Source of the DNA: Trichobilharzia szidati
Taxonomy: Eukaryota; Platyhelminthes; Trematoda; Strigeidida; Schistosomatidae
Direction: 5' to 3'
Assembly (NCBI GenBank): GCA_944472155.2
Contig: OX235273.1
Coordinates: 9,087,204 to 9,151,203, forward strand
Length of the DNA stretch: 64,000 bases
The notes under the pieces: model-generated
The model's database searches: none
The model's input: the letters and a program-made list of their open reading frames with translations, nothing else
What the model was told of the DNA's origin: nothing
Shown: positions 20,995 to 31,215 of the stretch, piece after piece
Layout of the letters: the number at the start of each line of letters is the position of its first letter
How positions within the stretch are numbered: position 1 is the first letter of the stretch
Program-made: the position numbers and the translations under genes

Positions 20995-22200
20995 ATTTTA
21001 TTATGTAACTGTAAGGCCTAATGAAAAATTGCCGCCCTTGCTTAAATTAAGTTCTAATAATATTATGAAAAATGAGGAGGAAGCAAAGAACATCCTGGAT
21101 AAGTTTAACAAGGTTCATCCTGCAATAAATTTTGCTACTGAGAAAGAAAAAGACTGTAGGATTTCATTTCTAGACGTCCTTATGACCAGAAAAGAGGATG
21201 GCGCGATAAGAAGAAGTGTAGATAAAAAACCTACATCAATGGGCCAGTATGCACATTTTCTCAGCTTCGCGCCCTTGAAATTCAAACACAATCTGAAAAA
21301 GTGCTTCGTTCACAGAGGAACAGCAATCTGTTTGGAGGAATGTCTTGATGAGGAACTCAATAATATTGAACGGTTGCTGAATGAAAATGGTTATCCAAAA
21401 AGTTTATTGATGAAAATATGAATCTAAAATCAAGGCAGCCCAAGGTACCAACTGTTCCAAAAAATACAGTCCCTCGGGGACAACATCAGAGAGATACTAA
21501 CACAACACCTTAGGAATGATGCTGAATTACGCTGTGTCTTCAAAGCCACCCCTAATTTGCGTTCGGGAGTAAAAGACAAACTGCCTAATTTCGCCTCTTC
21601 CATGTGTATCTACCAATTTAACTGCTCCTGTGGAGCCAGTTACATGAGCCGTACAATTAGGCGGATTTCCTGTCAAATTTTTGAACAGCACCCTGCGTGG
21701 TGCTTAAGTGAAGGAGAAACAAAATCTATTCGTAGCGCTATTCTATCTCATCTTGTGGATATAGAACACAAGATTGATGTTAATCAGGCTTTCAGGGTCA
21801 TTTACCGCATACCGACAAATCCTTAAGAGTTCATCTACTACATATTGCTGAGGTCATTTGGATCCACATTAAGAGGTTTAACTAATATGTCCAAAAGATG
21901 CTGGTTCAAACACTGTCCTTACTCTGGCCATCTAGGTTCTAACGATCCTCAATTTTTTGTAGAAATTTCCTTAATTTTAGTTGATATTCTATTTTCTATT
22001 ATATCTTTATTATTATAATAATTTAAGCATCTTTAATGAACTATAATTCCGTCGTGATCTTACTTAACAAATTGATATCATTCTAAAAAAAAACAATATT
22101 GTTAATGATGGTTATTCTAAAATATTCTATGTATATAAACATGCATATATAATTGTAGAGCCAGAAGAGGAGGAAATTATCGAAAAGGATATTCTTTGCT
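20995..22200 (+). mobile_element. Penelope-like element: RT thumb, GIY-YIG and 3' UTR
   Basis: 21029-21421 encodes the end of the RT (FNKVHPAINFATEKEKDCR, ISFLDVLMTRKEDGAIRRS, ERLLNENGYPKSLL). A stop and frame change at 21420-21480 precede LGDNIREILTQHLRND and the GIY-YIG domain (21557-21826: SMCIYQFNCSCGASYMSRT). YIG has decayed to YMS, and the EH is EQHPAW. The 3' UTR runs to about 22200, ending with AATTGTAGAGCCAGAAGAGG, similar to the ends of other PLE families here. It ends 26 bases before host exon 3. Confidence 0.85.
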
Positions 22201-22226
22201 CAATTTGATTTTATCCTTTCTTTCAG

Positions 22227-22302
22227 ATGATAAGTTGACCATCCCCGCCAAATCTGCCAATGGTAATCACCATCTATTTAAACGTATATTCACGGATCGA
22301 CC
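22227..22302 (+). CDS. Host gene exon 3 of window (76 bp)
   Basis: The acceptor is TTATCCTTTCTTTCAG. The donor is ACC|GTAAGTC, both strong. With the single base from exon 2 it reads N, then DKLTIPAKSANGNHHLFKRI and FTDR, leaving two bases that complete Pro with the first base of exon 4. There are no stops in this frame, and the length (76) is exactly what the phases require. Confidence 0.85.
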
Positions 22303-22844
22303 GTAAGTCAAGCAGTCTGCGTGTATGAGTGTTTGTGGTGTCTGAGTGTCATTAAATCAGGCGGACCTGTCCTGTAAACATTTCTCTCATTTTTACCTGC
22401 TTATTTTCGTTTTGAGAATATCTCATTTGAATTATGGGGGGAGGACTAGTATCAGTTATACAGTTAGTTGTCTTATGTGTTGAAATTGAATTGCTTTCTC
22501 TCTCCCTCTCTCTCCTGTTATCACTCACTATTCAGGCATGAGAAAGGTTGGCGAAGTATTGCCCTACTTCCTAGTCCAAGTCTTACAGATGTGTAAGTAG
22601 CACCTAGTACATGTAGATACAGGGACGCACACACACACATATGAATATATATGTAAGCACTCACGCTGACGCATAACTATCTACACAACTTTTATTTCTT
22701 TGACCGTTTATTGTATATACAAATCCACAGAATCTAGTGTATTACTTGTTTTTGATTTTCCCGAAACGTTTGGTCTCTGTTGACTACACGCTCGGCCGTA
22801 TCTAGTAGGGACGCTTCAAAGACGTCTGGAGGTTAACTTGAAGT
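22303..22844. other. Intron sequence with CT and CA tracts
   Basis: A CT-rich tract (about 22495-22517) and a CA tract near 22630. Otherwise no feature is seen. Confidence 0.4.
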
Positions 22845-23150
22845 AATTTGATGAATAGTGACTAGCAGCGACTGGAATCCAAGGCGTAAGCATTTTCTCC
22901 TATTTGGGACTCATATCTGCATTCCTCACTGAATGATGTTATCCCCACTGAGGCTACGACAGTCATCTTTTTTGTAATTGACGTCATTGACTATCTGTTT
23001 TCCAGTTGACTCACTGGTCTCTCTTAGTGGGGACATCGCCATTCACTGGGGAATGCAGCCACATCCAGCAGCTGAAGAGTTCCAAGTAGGACGAAATGTA
23101 CATGCTCTTGGTTCTATTGCTAGTCACCATCTAGTAAATTACTTCAGACT
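22845..23150. mobile_element. SINE A opposed pair
   Basis: The left antisense part (22845-22965) has tail, decayed hammerhead and start of head. The right sense part (about 23000-23150) has hammerhead and tail (CTAGTCACCATCTAGTAAAT). The right core CTGAAGA (23072-23078), GAAA (23093-23096) and stem II are intact, but stem III/cleavage (CTC) and stem I no longer pair. Confidence 0.75.
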
Positions 23151-23498
23151 TCATAATATTTTGATGTTTTGACATGGTTATATTCAGTGTAATGATGAAT
23201 GGTGTTCACTATTGTTGTTGTTCTTTTTCTCACCTACATGTATATCTATTTCACTTTCATATATATTGGGATAATCTTACATATATATCTGCACCAAATG
23301 CACTGGTAGTATTTTTAATTACGATATTGATCAGTGTTGATTTCATCATCATAATTATTATCGATTTTTGGTTAGCCTAACTGTAATCATATGGCTATGC
23401 AATTCAGTTTTAATTCTACTCAATGGCTTTATTCATTCTTGAGATATTATTTGTACATAATGTCATTTTTAAGTATTTCAAGGACCTAGTTCTCATGA
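23151..23498. other. Intron sequence, no feature seen
   Basis: T-rich. No recognisable element. Confidence 0.4.
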
Positions 23499-24125
23499 TT
23501 AGTTTGAACAAGGAGAGAATGAACTCTTTCTATTTTGTGGGTTTTTTATTGAAAGTTCATAAAGAGTAGTTTTTTTTGAGTACGCTAAGCGTTGGTGGCT
23601 TTTGTGGTCTAGATTCATAGATTTCGCAATAAATCGTTCTGGATAACACTTCTCGACGAGGATTCTCTTGAGATTGTCCAGTTCTTCTTCTATAGTATCC
23701 GGGATGCAGATTCTGTGAACTCTGTGACTGAGTGAACGGATCAAGTTTTGTTTGGTGTATAGAGGTATCCTACTGTGAAAATTAGTAAGCTGTCTGTTCC
23801 ACATCGACTTTCTGTAGATAGATCTTTTCAGTGTTCCGTCTTGTTCTCGTCTTGTTAGCTGAACATCAAGAAAGAATATTTTGGAGTAAGACTCTTTCTC
23901 TAAAGTGAACTGAATCGCGGGGTGGCAGTTGTTGAACAACTTCAAGATGTCGTCTAGATTTTCTTCATTGTTGACGACAATGAAGATATCGTCGACGTAT
24001 CTCTTGTAGAATTCGAAGGTATTGATCATTTTCTTCATGCATGTGTTTTATCGAGTTTTGCCATGAAGAAATCTGCAAGCAATGGGCCTAGTGGTGAGCC
24101 CATTACTATACCATCCTTTTGGTGA
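23499..24125 (-). mobile_element. Penelope-like reverse transcriptase fragment
   Basis: Minus-strand RT: DGIVMGSPLGPLLADFFMAK (motif B), a one-base frameshift near 24035, then FYKRYVDDIFIVVNN (motif C, catalytic YVDD), FNNCHPAIQFTLEKESYSK, FFLDVQLTRREQDGTLKRS and NLKRILVEKCYPERF (thumb). It is cut off on both sides: the start by SINE C, the end before the linker. It is the only copy in the window with the PLE catalytic motif. Confidence 0.88.
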
Positions 24126-24128
24126 TGC

Positions 24129-24321
24129 ATTTTTTTATATTTTTGATTACAGCTTGATGCCACACCGTAATTTCAGTACAAGTATGACATTTTCAGCATG
24201 GATATCGGTAGCCCAAATTTCGCAGGCCGACCATAGATATCGGGTGTGCGTCGGCAGGGGATCGAACCCCGGACCATGTGCATGTTAGGCGAGAGTCCTA
24301 ACCACTGTGCTACCGACGCAC
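24129..24321 (-). mobile_element. tRNA-headed SINE, family C
   Basis: Minus-strand unit beginning TGCGTCGGTAGCACAGTGG, a nearly complete tRNA-like cloverleaf whose acceptor strands (TGCGTCG and CGACGCA) pair fully. It has B-box GGTTCGATCCC, then a 110-base body ending GGCATCAAGCTGTAATCAAA and an A-rich tail. The same unit occurs at 42421-42609 and 47400-47583. Confidence 0.85.
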
Positions 24322-24326
24322 AAGCG

Positions 24327-24384
24327 CTCCCGCGCCGGAAATCGAACCCGGGCCGCCTGGGTGAAAGCCAGGAATCCTAACCAC
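24327..24384 (-). pseudogene. 5'-truncated tRNA-Glu(TTC)-like sequence
   Basis: Minus strand: GTGGTTAGGATTCCTGGCTT, then TCACCCAGGCGGCCC and the T arm GGGTTCGATTTCC with an acceptor end. The anticodon loop CTTTCAC gives TTC. The 5' acceptor strand and the start of the D arm are missing. It sits directly upstream of SINE C in the same orientation, so the pair may be a dimeric tRNA SINE. Confidence 0.8.
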
Positions 24385-24689
24385 ATATTTATTCATCTGC
24401 CTACATCCTAAACTACACTGAAATAGAAGTTTCATACAAGAATCCCCTTTTATAAATCTGATCACAGAGAGAACAGACATTGATGCAGAATAACATGGAT
24501 CCAGTTTATGTTTCGTTGATTCGTTGAATAGAAGTCAGTGTGAAATCTTCAACAAACTTTTGTCGTGAACAAGCATATTATAAGAGTGTCATGGTGAAGT
24601 GAAACATCAGAATAACAAGGTAGCTGAAGTGTAAGTATATATATATACCTTGTTAGAGCTAGGTTATTTTAGAAAATTAATTCACAAGT
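24385..24689. other. Intron sequence, no feature seen
   Basis: AT-rich, with a short TA tract near 24640. Confidence 0.4.
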
Positions 24690-25197
24690 TTGTTGCTAGG
24701 GCGATAACAAAAAATTAGTAACAGTTAAATAAATTAAAAGTCAATCTGAACGAAGAATATTCCTTTCAATACATCCTTCTCTTCAGGTTCTTACAGTTAT
24801 AAAATATAAGATATAACATTTATTGTCGTTACAGTAATGGCCAGTTATGCGGCGCATACATTTTTAACGTAGAATAACAGATTAGCAGTTATGGGGTGTC
24901 AAAATAAATAGTCATATTTGAGTGTGACAAAAGTGCTGGGCTGAAATCGATTACAAAATATTGTAAAATGGGAGACAATGGTGGTGATTAGTTGTCATAA
25001 TAGATTTGTAGAATGTAGGGTAGAAAAAACTGACAAGTCAGTTCAAGGTTATAAAAGGTATCAGGTACGTGGAGTGGCTAGTGCAGAGTGGTATATTTTA
25101 AACAGGAGATAGTAAGACTGCAATAGGAAGTTCGGTTCATCATGAAATAAACAATGTGTGAAATGAAACAGGTGGAGACTACTTGAAGAAGTATCCT
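24690..25197 (-). mobile_element. Penelope-like element 3' UTR
   Basis: Antisense 3' end motif (CCTTCTCTTCAGGTTCTTAC) like those at 3.97 and 47.2 kb, followed by the GACAAGTCAGTTCAAGGTT block, related to the 47 kb UTR. No coding part is left. Confidence 0.55.
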
Positions 25198-25260
25198 GCC
25201 TTTCCGATTCTGGCTGGCTGGTTTTGACATCTTCATCCATTCCGCCTGTGAAATGCTTCA
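25198..25260 (-). mobile_element. Non-LTR family 2 scrap
   Basis: CCTTTCCGATTCTGGC..TTTGACATCTTCATCC and TTCCGCCTGTGAAATGCTTC match the family 2 region that encodes GTDEDVKSRIGKA. Confidence 0.5.
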
Positions 25261-25354
25261 AGTTCCTATCTGTTTATTGTATGGTCGATAGCGTCACTGC
25301 TACTTTTTTCCTCTTATTGTGACCTTTTACGCTTCTTTCACCTGCTGTAGCCTA

Positions 25355-25680
25355 AATCATCAACTGACATCTAAAGAACCACTAAAAACCAAGGGGTAAT
25401 AGACAGCTGTTTCGTCCTACCTTGCGACTCTTCACCAGCCCGAAAGCACCACTGACTGACCATTCAGCCAATTGGACGGAACCTAGTGGTTATCCTATGA
25501 GTTTGCACTTCTGTCAACTCGCTATGTACGACATCACCGAGAGTAATAACCCTCACATCGTACTTGGTGGATGTACTTGTGAATACCTCTCATGAGAACT
25601 CCCGACAACCTCCTCCTGTAGTCAGTCATTTTTCAGCTTGAAACCATCATTAGCAATCTTGAAAGGTTGCATCAGTGCAC
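25355..25680 (-). mobile_element. SINE B, antisense, decayed
   Basis: Order as in other antisense copies: AGAACCACTAAAAACCAAGG, CAGCTGTTTCGTCCTACC, CATTCAGCCAATTGGAC, CTCATGAGAACTCC. The B-box is lost. Confidence 0.55.
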
Positions 25681-25689
25681 GATACGATA

Positions 25690-26080
25690 TACCACTGGTG
25701 GATTCGCACAAGTAGTTGGATATCACTCACATCAATCAATAGTACTTGTTAATCACGCCATTTCGCTCGTTTGGAGTTGAACTCATCAGCGGTGTGTACC
25801 CATCTGAACTCAGCTCAAAGACTCAAATCAGTTTAAACCAATCGACGTGGTAGTAATAATAATAATACACGGAAACAAATTTGCCATTTGCCCCTAAATA
25901 GCTAACCAGATTTCTGATAAGTTGATGAGCACAACTCTAAACATGCTAAACTGCCATCCGATGTTTGTATCAATACGATGTTCGAGTAAGCAAACAATGC
26001 TGTGAGTTAATGCGAGTGGTATTCAACTGCTAGTACCAGTCAATCAGTAGTATATAGTAAGAAAGGCGACATCACTCGAA
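25690..26080. mobile_element. Hammerhead repeat, family G, opposed pair
   Basis: The left part is antisense with a hammerhead at 25745-25800. The right part (about 25880-25985) is a decayed sense copy (AGTTGATGAGCACAACTC, AACTGCCATCC). The repeat recurs at 61.93-62.33 kb. No tRNA-like head was recognised. Confidence 0.55.
25745..25800 (-). ncRNA. Hammerhead ribozyme, family G, cleavage side damaged
   Basis: The minus-strand core CTGATGA (25789 to 25783) is canonical, with stem II GTTC/GAGC and GAAA (25764 to 25761). The triplet at the cleavage side reads GTG rather than NUH, so cleavage is not expected. Confidence 0.6.
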
Positions 26081-26459
26081 ATCCAACTGTTAATCATTAA
26101 ATTAAACAAATAATTCAATATTTCAATTTCAATTATATATATTCAATCCGGAAGTGGGTAATTTAAAACACGCGGTACTGGTTAATGATAATGATGATAA
26201 TGATTTGATTTTTATTCTTAATTAATGTTAATGTTTACTTTTATTGTCTAATTGTTACACAGATAATTAACTTTACTCGTTTAAAACTAAAACAGAAGTC
26301 CACCTTTATGTTGTTGTTGTTCCTATCCTCCTCCCTTCCTCCTCAACTTCATTCTATATGTTCATGTCACACGAACGTCCTCACACACACGCACACACTT
26401 AGTGTAGGTTGGGGGGAAGCCTTATGTTAACCTAGGTTTCGCACTTGTTGGCACTCACC
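26081..26459. other. Intron sequence, no feature seen
   Basis: AT-rich, then a CT-rich stretch near 26320-26345 and a CA tract near 26385. Confidence 0.4.
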
Positions 26460-26800
26460 AGTCAGTAAGGCGTATCTACAATCTTGAAGGAACTCATGTC
26501 CCTTCTGAGATTCGAACCCCTAGATCAGCCATAGCAGTAGTCAGCGACGTTAAAACAGGGCTTTTCTGGCCCTCGACTGATATCTTGTAGGATTATATTG
26601 GATATTTTGATAGTACACTAAGTAGTAACCAATGTAACGTGTCGTCTAATCTTCCCTGGGTTGGTGCAGACTGAATTCTGTCAGTCAGCCAACCATCTGA
26701 TACTAGCAATTGAGGGAGCACCGTGGTAATAAGCCACCTAGCATGATTGTCATATTGCTAACTTGACTGACAGAATTCTGTCTGTACCACATGAAGGACT
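26460..26800 (-). mobile_element. tRNA-headed SINE, family F, fragments
   Basis: Minus-strand B-box GGTTCGAATCT and following CAGAAGGGACATGAGTTCC match the better copy at 54.18-54.47 kb. A separate tail piece (CAGACTGAATTCTGTCAGTC at about 26679) reappears inverted at about 26763 (GACTGACAGAATTCTGTCTG), again an opposed arrangement. Confidence 0.6.
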
Positions 26801-27019
26801 AAATGCGTTAAATTACTGTCCAATCAAACTGCACTTCTCTCTATTTTATACTGTTTAAATATTTTGAAGTAGAAACGCAGATGTCTAAATAATAACACTT
26901 TCATCAATTATGTTTTCGTTCTTGTGGAATTACTGAACAAGTCCTTTACATTTGGATTGAATACCCATATGTTTAAAGCGCCAAAAGACTATTTAAGCGG
27001 TTTTATAATGTTTGCTGGC

Positions 27020-27225
27020 ATCGCTGGTCCGATGATAGAATGCTAGTCAACCACTCACAAGGTCTGGTGTTCGATTCCTGACCGACACATTCCTTAAACT
27101 TCGTTAGCCGGTAGCCAGCAAAGAAGGAAGTTTGGGCGTGACGCCAGCGACTCTACTGCTACTAAAAATTCAGAGTCCAGAACTTGAAGTCTTATGTTCC
27201 ACTGTTAACGCAAAGCAATAAAAAA
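27020..27225 (+). mobile_element. SINE E, sense, decayed
   Basis: The tRNA-like head (TGATAGAATGCTAGTCAACC, B-box GTTCGATTCC) is followed by the body ending in ACTTGAAGTCTTATGTTCC. Confidence 0.7.
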
Positions 27226-27509
27226 GAGTAATAGTAGTCAATATTTATCAGATATTATTTTTGTGATCTAGCGTGGGAGATCAGTCGAATTCCTGAGAAC
27301 CAGCAAGTGGAAGTTAGAAGCGTATTAATTTTAGTCTGTAGTGTCAGTTAGTTATCTAATAGCTTCACTGGAATTTTGAAGATGGCCACCGTCATACGAT
27401 TGTAATCCTCAGGAATTCTTCCCTGTATGGAATCCAACGACTGTAGTCTCGTACCAGAAAAATGGTGTTTGCTAATGTAGTATTTACCGAATGAGTTAGA
27501 TAACAACCC

Positions 27510-28110
27510 GAATTACTGAATGGCTAACCACCTTGACTACATAACTTGAAGGTCATGTGTCTCATCCTTGTTGGATCGTGAGTGTGCACTGATGAAAAGT
27601 TCTGGTTAGAGAAGAAACAGCTGTTCAGTACTCCCTGTTGATTTTCAATGCTTTTGTAACTGATATCAATCCTCGACTAAACTTGAAACTAATCAAATCC
27701 TTACAAGACATATTCATCAGCAATAAATGATCCCAACTTTTGTGTGTAACCCATTGATGACTGACTGAAACTAAACGAAAATGTTAATATACATATGGAA
27801 AACAAGGCCATATTTTCAAGAATTGGTTTGTAAGGATTAAATTTGTTTCTAAGAGTTTGACTACGGATAGATATCAGTTAGAGAACCATTGAAAACCAGC
27901 AGGGAGTACTGAACAGCCAGCTGTTTCATCCTAGTTTGGGAATCATCCGTAGTACGCACCCACCACCAGAGTTCGAACTCTGAACCTTCCGATTACAAGG
28001 CAAGCTTGTATACCATGATGACATTGGTTGGGCTCGTGCTAAATCACGAATAGGTAGAAGTTGGAATTCATGGGCTAGCCACTGAATCGGGTCCCAGCGG
28101 CTGAATGCTG
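27510..28110. mobile_element. SINE B cluster: sense copy plus B-prime opposed pair
   Basis: 27510-27725 is sense: head, broken hammerhead with CTGATGAAAAG, tail. 27818-28015 is antisense and passes directly into a sense 5' half (28016-28110), which ends at CAGCGGCTGAATG. Ribozyme sites are inactive. Confidence 0.7.
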
Positions 28111-28401
28111 ATCAACTATAGAAAATTATATTTACTTAACAAGATGAGTACCTTATTGAGTGACCGGTGATCAGTTTGCACATAGAAATGAAGAGGAATA
28201 TGGAAGTATGTAAGAGTTGTAAGGGAATACTAGAGTTCTTAGGAGCTAGAAAAACAAACAGATAAACAAACGTCAAGACAGTAGAAATCAACATGTTTGT
28301 TGCCATGATAATGGAAGTGGTTGAAAAATGTTTTCTTTTGTATGCATAACTCTGGTTTTTCCAACCGGAATGGCTAAGAGTTTAGCAATGCAAAGGAGAA
28401 G

Positions 28402-28538
28402 AAAACGTATTGTTATTCAAGTGTTGGTTTGTAGGGATTTGATTGGTTACAGGATTTTCATCATGAGCTGACATTAGTTAGAGAACCATGGTTCTCTAAC
28501 TAATGTCAGCTCATGATGAAAATCCTAAAACGTATTGT
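28402..28538. repeat. 12-bp target-site duplication around palindromic insert
   Basis: AAAACGTATTGT occurs at 28402-28413 and 28527-28538, exactly flanking the insert. The uninterrupted PLE at 38.8 kb has the single sequence (GAAACGTATTGTC), confirming the target. Confidence 0.9.
28414..28526. mobile_element. SINE B tail insert ending in a perfect palindrome
   Basis: From the left, the antisense SINE B 3' end (TATTCAAGTGTTGGTTTGTA) leads into bases 28451-28488, which are repeated exactly inverted at 28489-28526. The arms are 38 bp with no spacer. It is a self-templated inverted duplication trapped as a retroposed insert. Confidence 0.92.
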
Positions 28539-28760
28539 CTTTGGTAGGTCATTCTTCGAGTTGTAGATTACATTGAAGGAGGCATTTGTTGAGATGGAAT
28601 GGCCGGTGTTGACTATCACACTATTTATACAGCCACTACTACCTTTCTGTAGCCATGCAGGATAGTCTAGTCTTCTTGAACTCTTTTAGACTGGATACGA
28701 CACATCGAATGACCAAAGTACCAGGCACCACAGCAACAGATGAACTGCTATATGTCGAGA

Positions 28761-29081
28761 AAATTGATCAGATGCGAAATCTTGTCCTTAAGGCTTCTAC
28801 AAGCAAGAATATTAGACCAAACATCCAGAGGAACTAAACATTACTTGTTCGAAAATAGGAAACTTTACATAAACCTGGATTTTGTGGAGACTTAACCTCT
28901 GATATTCTTAAGAGGAGAATTTTGGCATCTATGGGAAGAACATTCTTTACAGCAACGGTGAAGAAATTTCTTCTAAAACATAGATTGGACTTCTTGAGTT
29001 GGATTCTGACAGCTTCAGCTATATATGTAGAAGATAAACTCATAAGGTAAAATTAAGATTAGCTGTAATACAGTAGGTAAC
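28761..29081. other. Unassigned, between two PLE pieces
   Basis: No motif was recognised. By position it may be decayed PLE sequence. Confidence 0.3.
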
Positions 29082-29340
29082 TTAAAAATCTTTCTTAGCA
29101 TCGATTTTGTATTCAGAATCCACAAGATGACCTAGAATAGCGCTGGGAATAGATCTTGTCTGTAGATATGGCTTAACCACGCAGAATGATGTTCGGAAAT
29201 CCACGCTACAAACACGTCTAATTGTACTCCGGAGGTAACTGGCTCCACAGATCAGTTTGCCGAATTGTCGAGTGTTCTGACATTGTACCTGCAGACATAA
29301 ATTTGTTGTTGATGCAATCATAACTCAAATTCCGGAGAGC
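29082..29340 (-). mobile_element. Penelope-like GIY-YIG remnant
   Basis: The minus frame contains CGASYLRSTIRRVCS and SIPSAILGHLVDSEYKIDAK, the two ends of a PLE GIY-YIG domain. The YIG is decayed to YLR. Confidence 0.75.
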
Positions 29341-29388
29341 AGGTCATAATTTTTTGGCTTTTCTATTCAGTAATGTGAACCCTAACAT

Positions 29389-30300
29389 TCATTATAATGA
29401 AGGTTTTTGTATTTCCCAATGAATGCAAAACAAAACGACATTGTTTTTACTGACGTTTCGCTGTTTAATGCTAATAGCTTTATCAAAGTATTATTAAACC
29501 GGAATTTGCAAAATCTCAGAATATATATAACAAAGAGTTAAGGGGTGAGAAAATAGACCAGTTAGGTCAAGTTAAAAGGACATATTGAAAGTTAAAATAC
29601 CAATGAAGATCACTAAACCAAATAACATAGGTAATAGTATGTCTGTTATGGTATCAAAATAAAGTTTACTAACTTGATCATCGTTCGTTAGTCTGGGGGC
29701 ATTTTTAGTTGTCAAGTTGGTCAATTGGTAAAGATAACAAAATCAAGCGTGAATTGTTGGATTTGATCGGTGTGTAAAATTATAAAAGTAGTGTGTGTTT
29801 ACATAGTGAACTTGCATATCACATTCATGTTGATTTTGTCACTTGATGGTGGAGGGAGGTGTTGTAACCAGGTCAGATTCTGTTTTAGTCCATCATTCCT
29901 ATTCAGGCAATTTGGATTCCATTTGATATGAAGTGCTTCCGATATTAGACGTTCTTTGTGATTTCTGAAGTTTTTCTGGATTATTTCAATATTATCAAAA
30001 TCAATTTTGTGGCCTGATTCTGTAGCATGTAGACCTATGGCTGATGATTTTTCAAGTTTTTGTAGTTCAACTGGATTTCTCGGTGGTCGAACAGAGTCGG
30101 CTCTACGGTGTTCATTTCTTCTGATTTCGATTTCTCATTGGTGGTGTTTGTCCAATTGTATATTGCATCACATTCCAAGCAAGCATTTCATTTATAGACA
30201 CAATTAGATAGGGAATCTTTAGGGATTTGATCTTTTATATGGACAAGGTTGCTTTGTAATATGTCTGATGTTTTGAAGAAAACTCTAATGTTGAGCTGAT
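29389..30300 (-). mobile_element. Penelope-like element J, 5' truncated, with 13-bp duplication
   Basis: It is flanked by TGAACCCTAACAT at 29376-29388 and 30301-30313. On the minus strand it holds the end of a GIY-YIG domain (region of KLEKSSAIGLHATESGHK, about 30130-29990), then a UTR ending CCTTCATTATAATGA at 29389. It is the same family as 45892-46841 and 55595-56690. Confidence 0.85.
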
Positions 30301-30482
30301 TGAACCCTAACATGGTAAAATTTATTCAGACGTACATGGAGTGATTACATGAGTAATATTTCATTGCAACTCATTCTTAAACCTGCACGCACTTTTTTTT
30401 ACTTTATGTGAATCCCACTGTTCATAGTTTGTTGAATTACGTGATCTTTTTCTTCGAGAGTTTACTTTGTGGGTATTTGATT

Positions 30483-30985
30483 CGTTTCTAGTTTGATCAA
30501 GGATTGATGTTAGTTAAGAGAACCACTGGAAACGAACATGGAGTACTGGACAACTGTTTCGTCCCAGTTTGGGACTCTTCAACAATATGAACAAGGCAAT
30601 CTTGTTGATCATCCAGCCACTGGAACTCTTTTCAGTGAGATTTGAATTTTTAGTCGGAAGCCGTGACCTGTGGGGTCAATCATGTTGAATGTGAGAATAA
30701 ACACCCGCCAGTGACATTGGCTGATGGTGTTCGAAGTTGGAATTCATGGACTCACCACTGGATCGGGTCCAGTGGCTGGATAGCCAACACGTTTGGCCCC
30801 GTATTCAGAAGATCCTGAGTTTGAGTAGTGATAGGTGAATAGTGCTGAAGAGCCTCTCCATACCAGGACGAAAAAGTTGTTCAATGCCCCCGGTTGGTGC
30901 TTTCATTGGTTGTCAAACTGACCTCGATCTGTGAGGATCAAAGCTGAAACAAGTCAAACTCTTACAAACTAACTCTTGAAAATGA
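30483..30985. mobile_element. SINE B opposed pair
   Basis: Antisense 3' part (30483-30655), then sense unit (about 30660-30985) with 5' block, tRNA-like head, hammerhead and tail. The right hammerhead has CTGAAGA (30845-30851) and GAAA (30870-30873), but stem I and the triplet (TTC) are weak. Confidence 0.75.
30541..30589 (-). ncRNA. Hammerhead ribozyme, family B, near-intact
   Basis: Minus strand: stem I ATATTG/CAGTA (5 pairs), core TTGAAGA (30582 to 30576), a perfect 5-bp stem II GTCCC/GGGAC (30561-30575), GAAA, stem III ACA/TGT, and a GTC triplet. C3 to U is the sole core defect. Confidence 0.7.
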
Positions 30986-31160
30986 TCTTTTGGTTGTACT
31001 GCTTGATCTATGTACGTGTTGTTGCCATCATTATATCTGCATATTGCTGTACATTGATAGCCTATTCACCTGTTTACTATATATACACTCATATGCTAGC
31101 ATCACTCACGAAGTATATCATCCATACATTTGTTTGGAAGTAGTTCCTTTTTCCATCATT

Positions 31161-31188
31161 TATATATATATATATATATATATATATG
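31161..31188. repeat. (TA)n microsatellite
   Basis: An uninterrupted dinucleotide tract. Confidence 0.9.
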
Positions 31189-31215
31189 CAAACATTTTAA
31201 CTTTTCCAGGTGTTT

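Larger units (their letters stand above)
28140..28760 (-). mobile_element. Penelope-like element 3' region, interrupted
   Basis: The antisense 3' UTR (ATGTTTGTTGCCATGATAAT, TTTCTTTTGTATGCATAACT) and the end of the coding region are shared with 38690-39030, including CCACAGCAACAGATGAACTG from the GIY-YIG domain. It is split by the palindromic insert at 28414-28526. Confidence 0.75.

Noticed and set aside
24321..24384. Functional tRNA-Glu gene
   Set aside because: The 5' acceptor strand and part of the D arm are missing, so it cannot fold as a tRNA.
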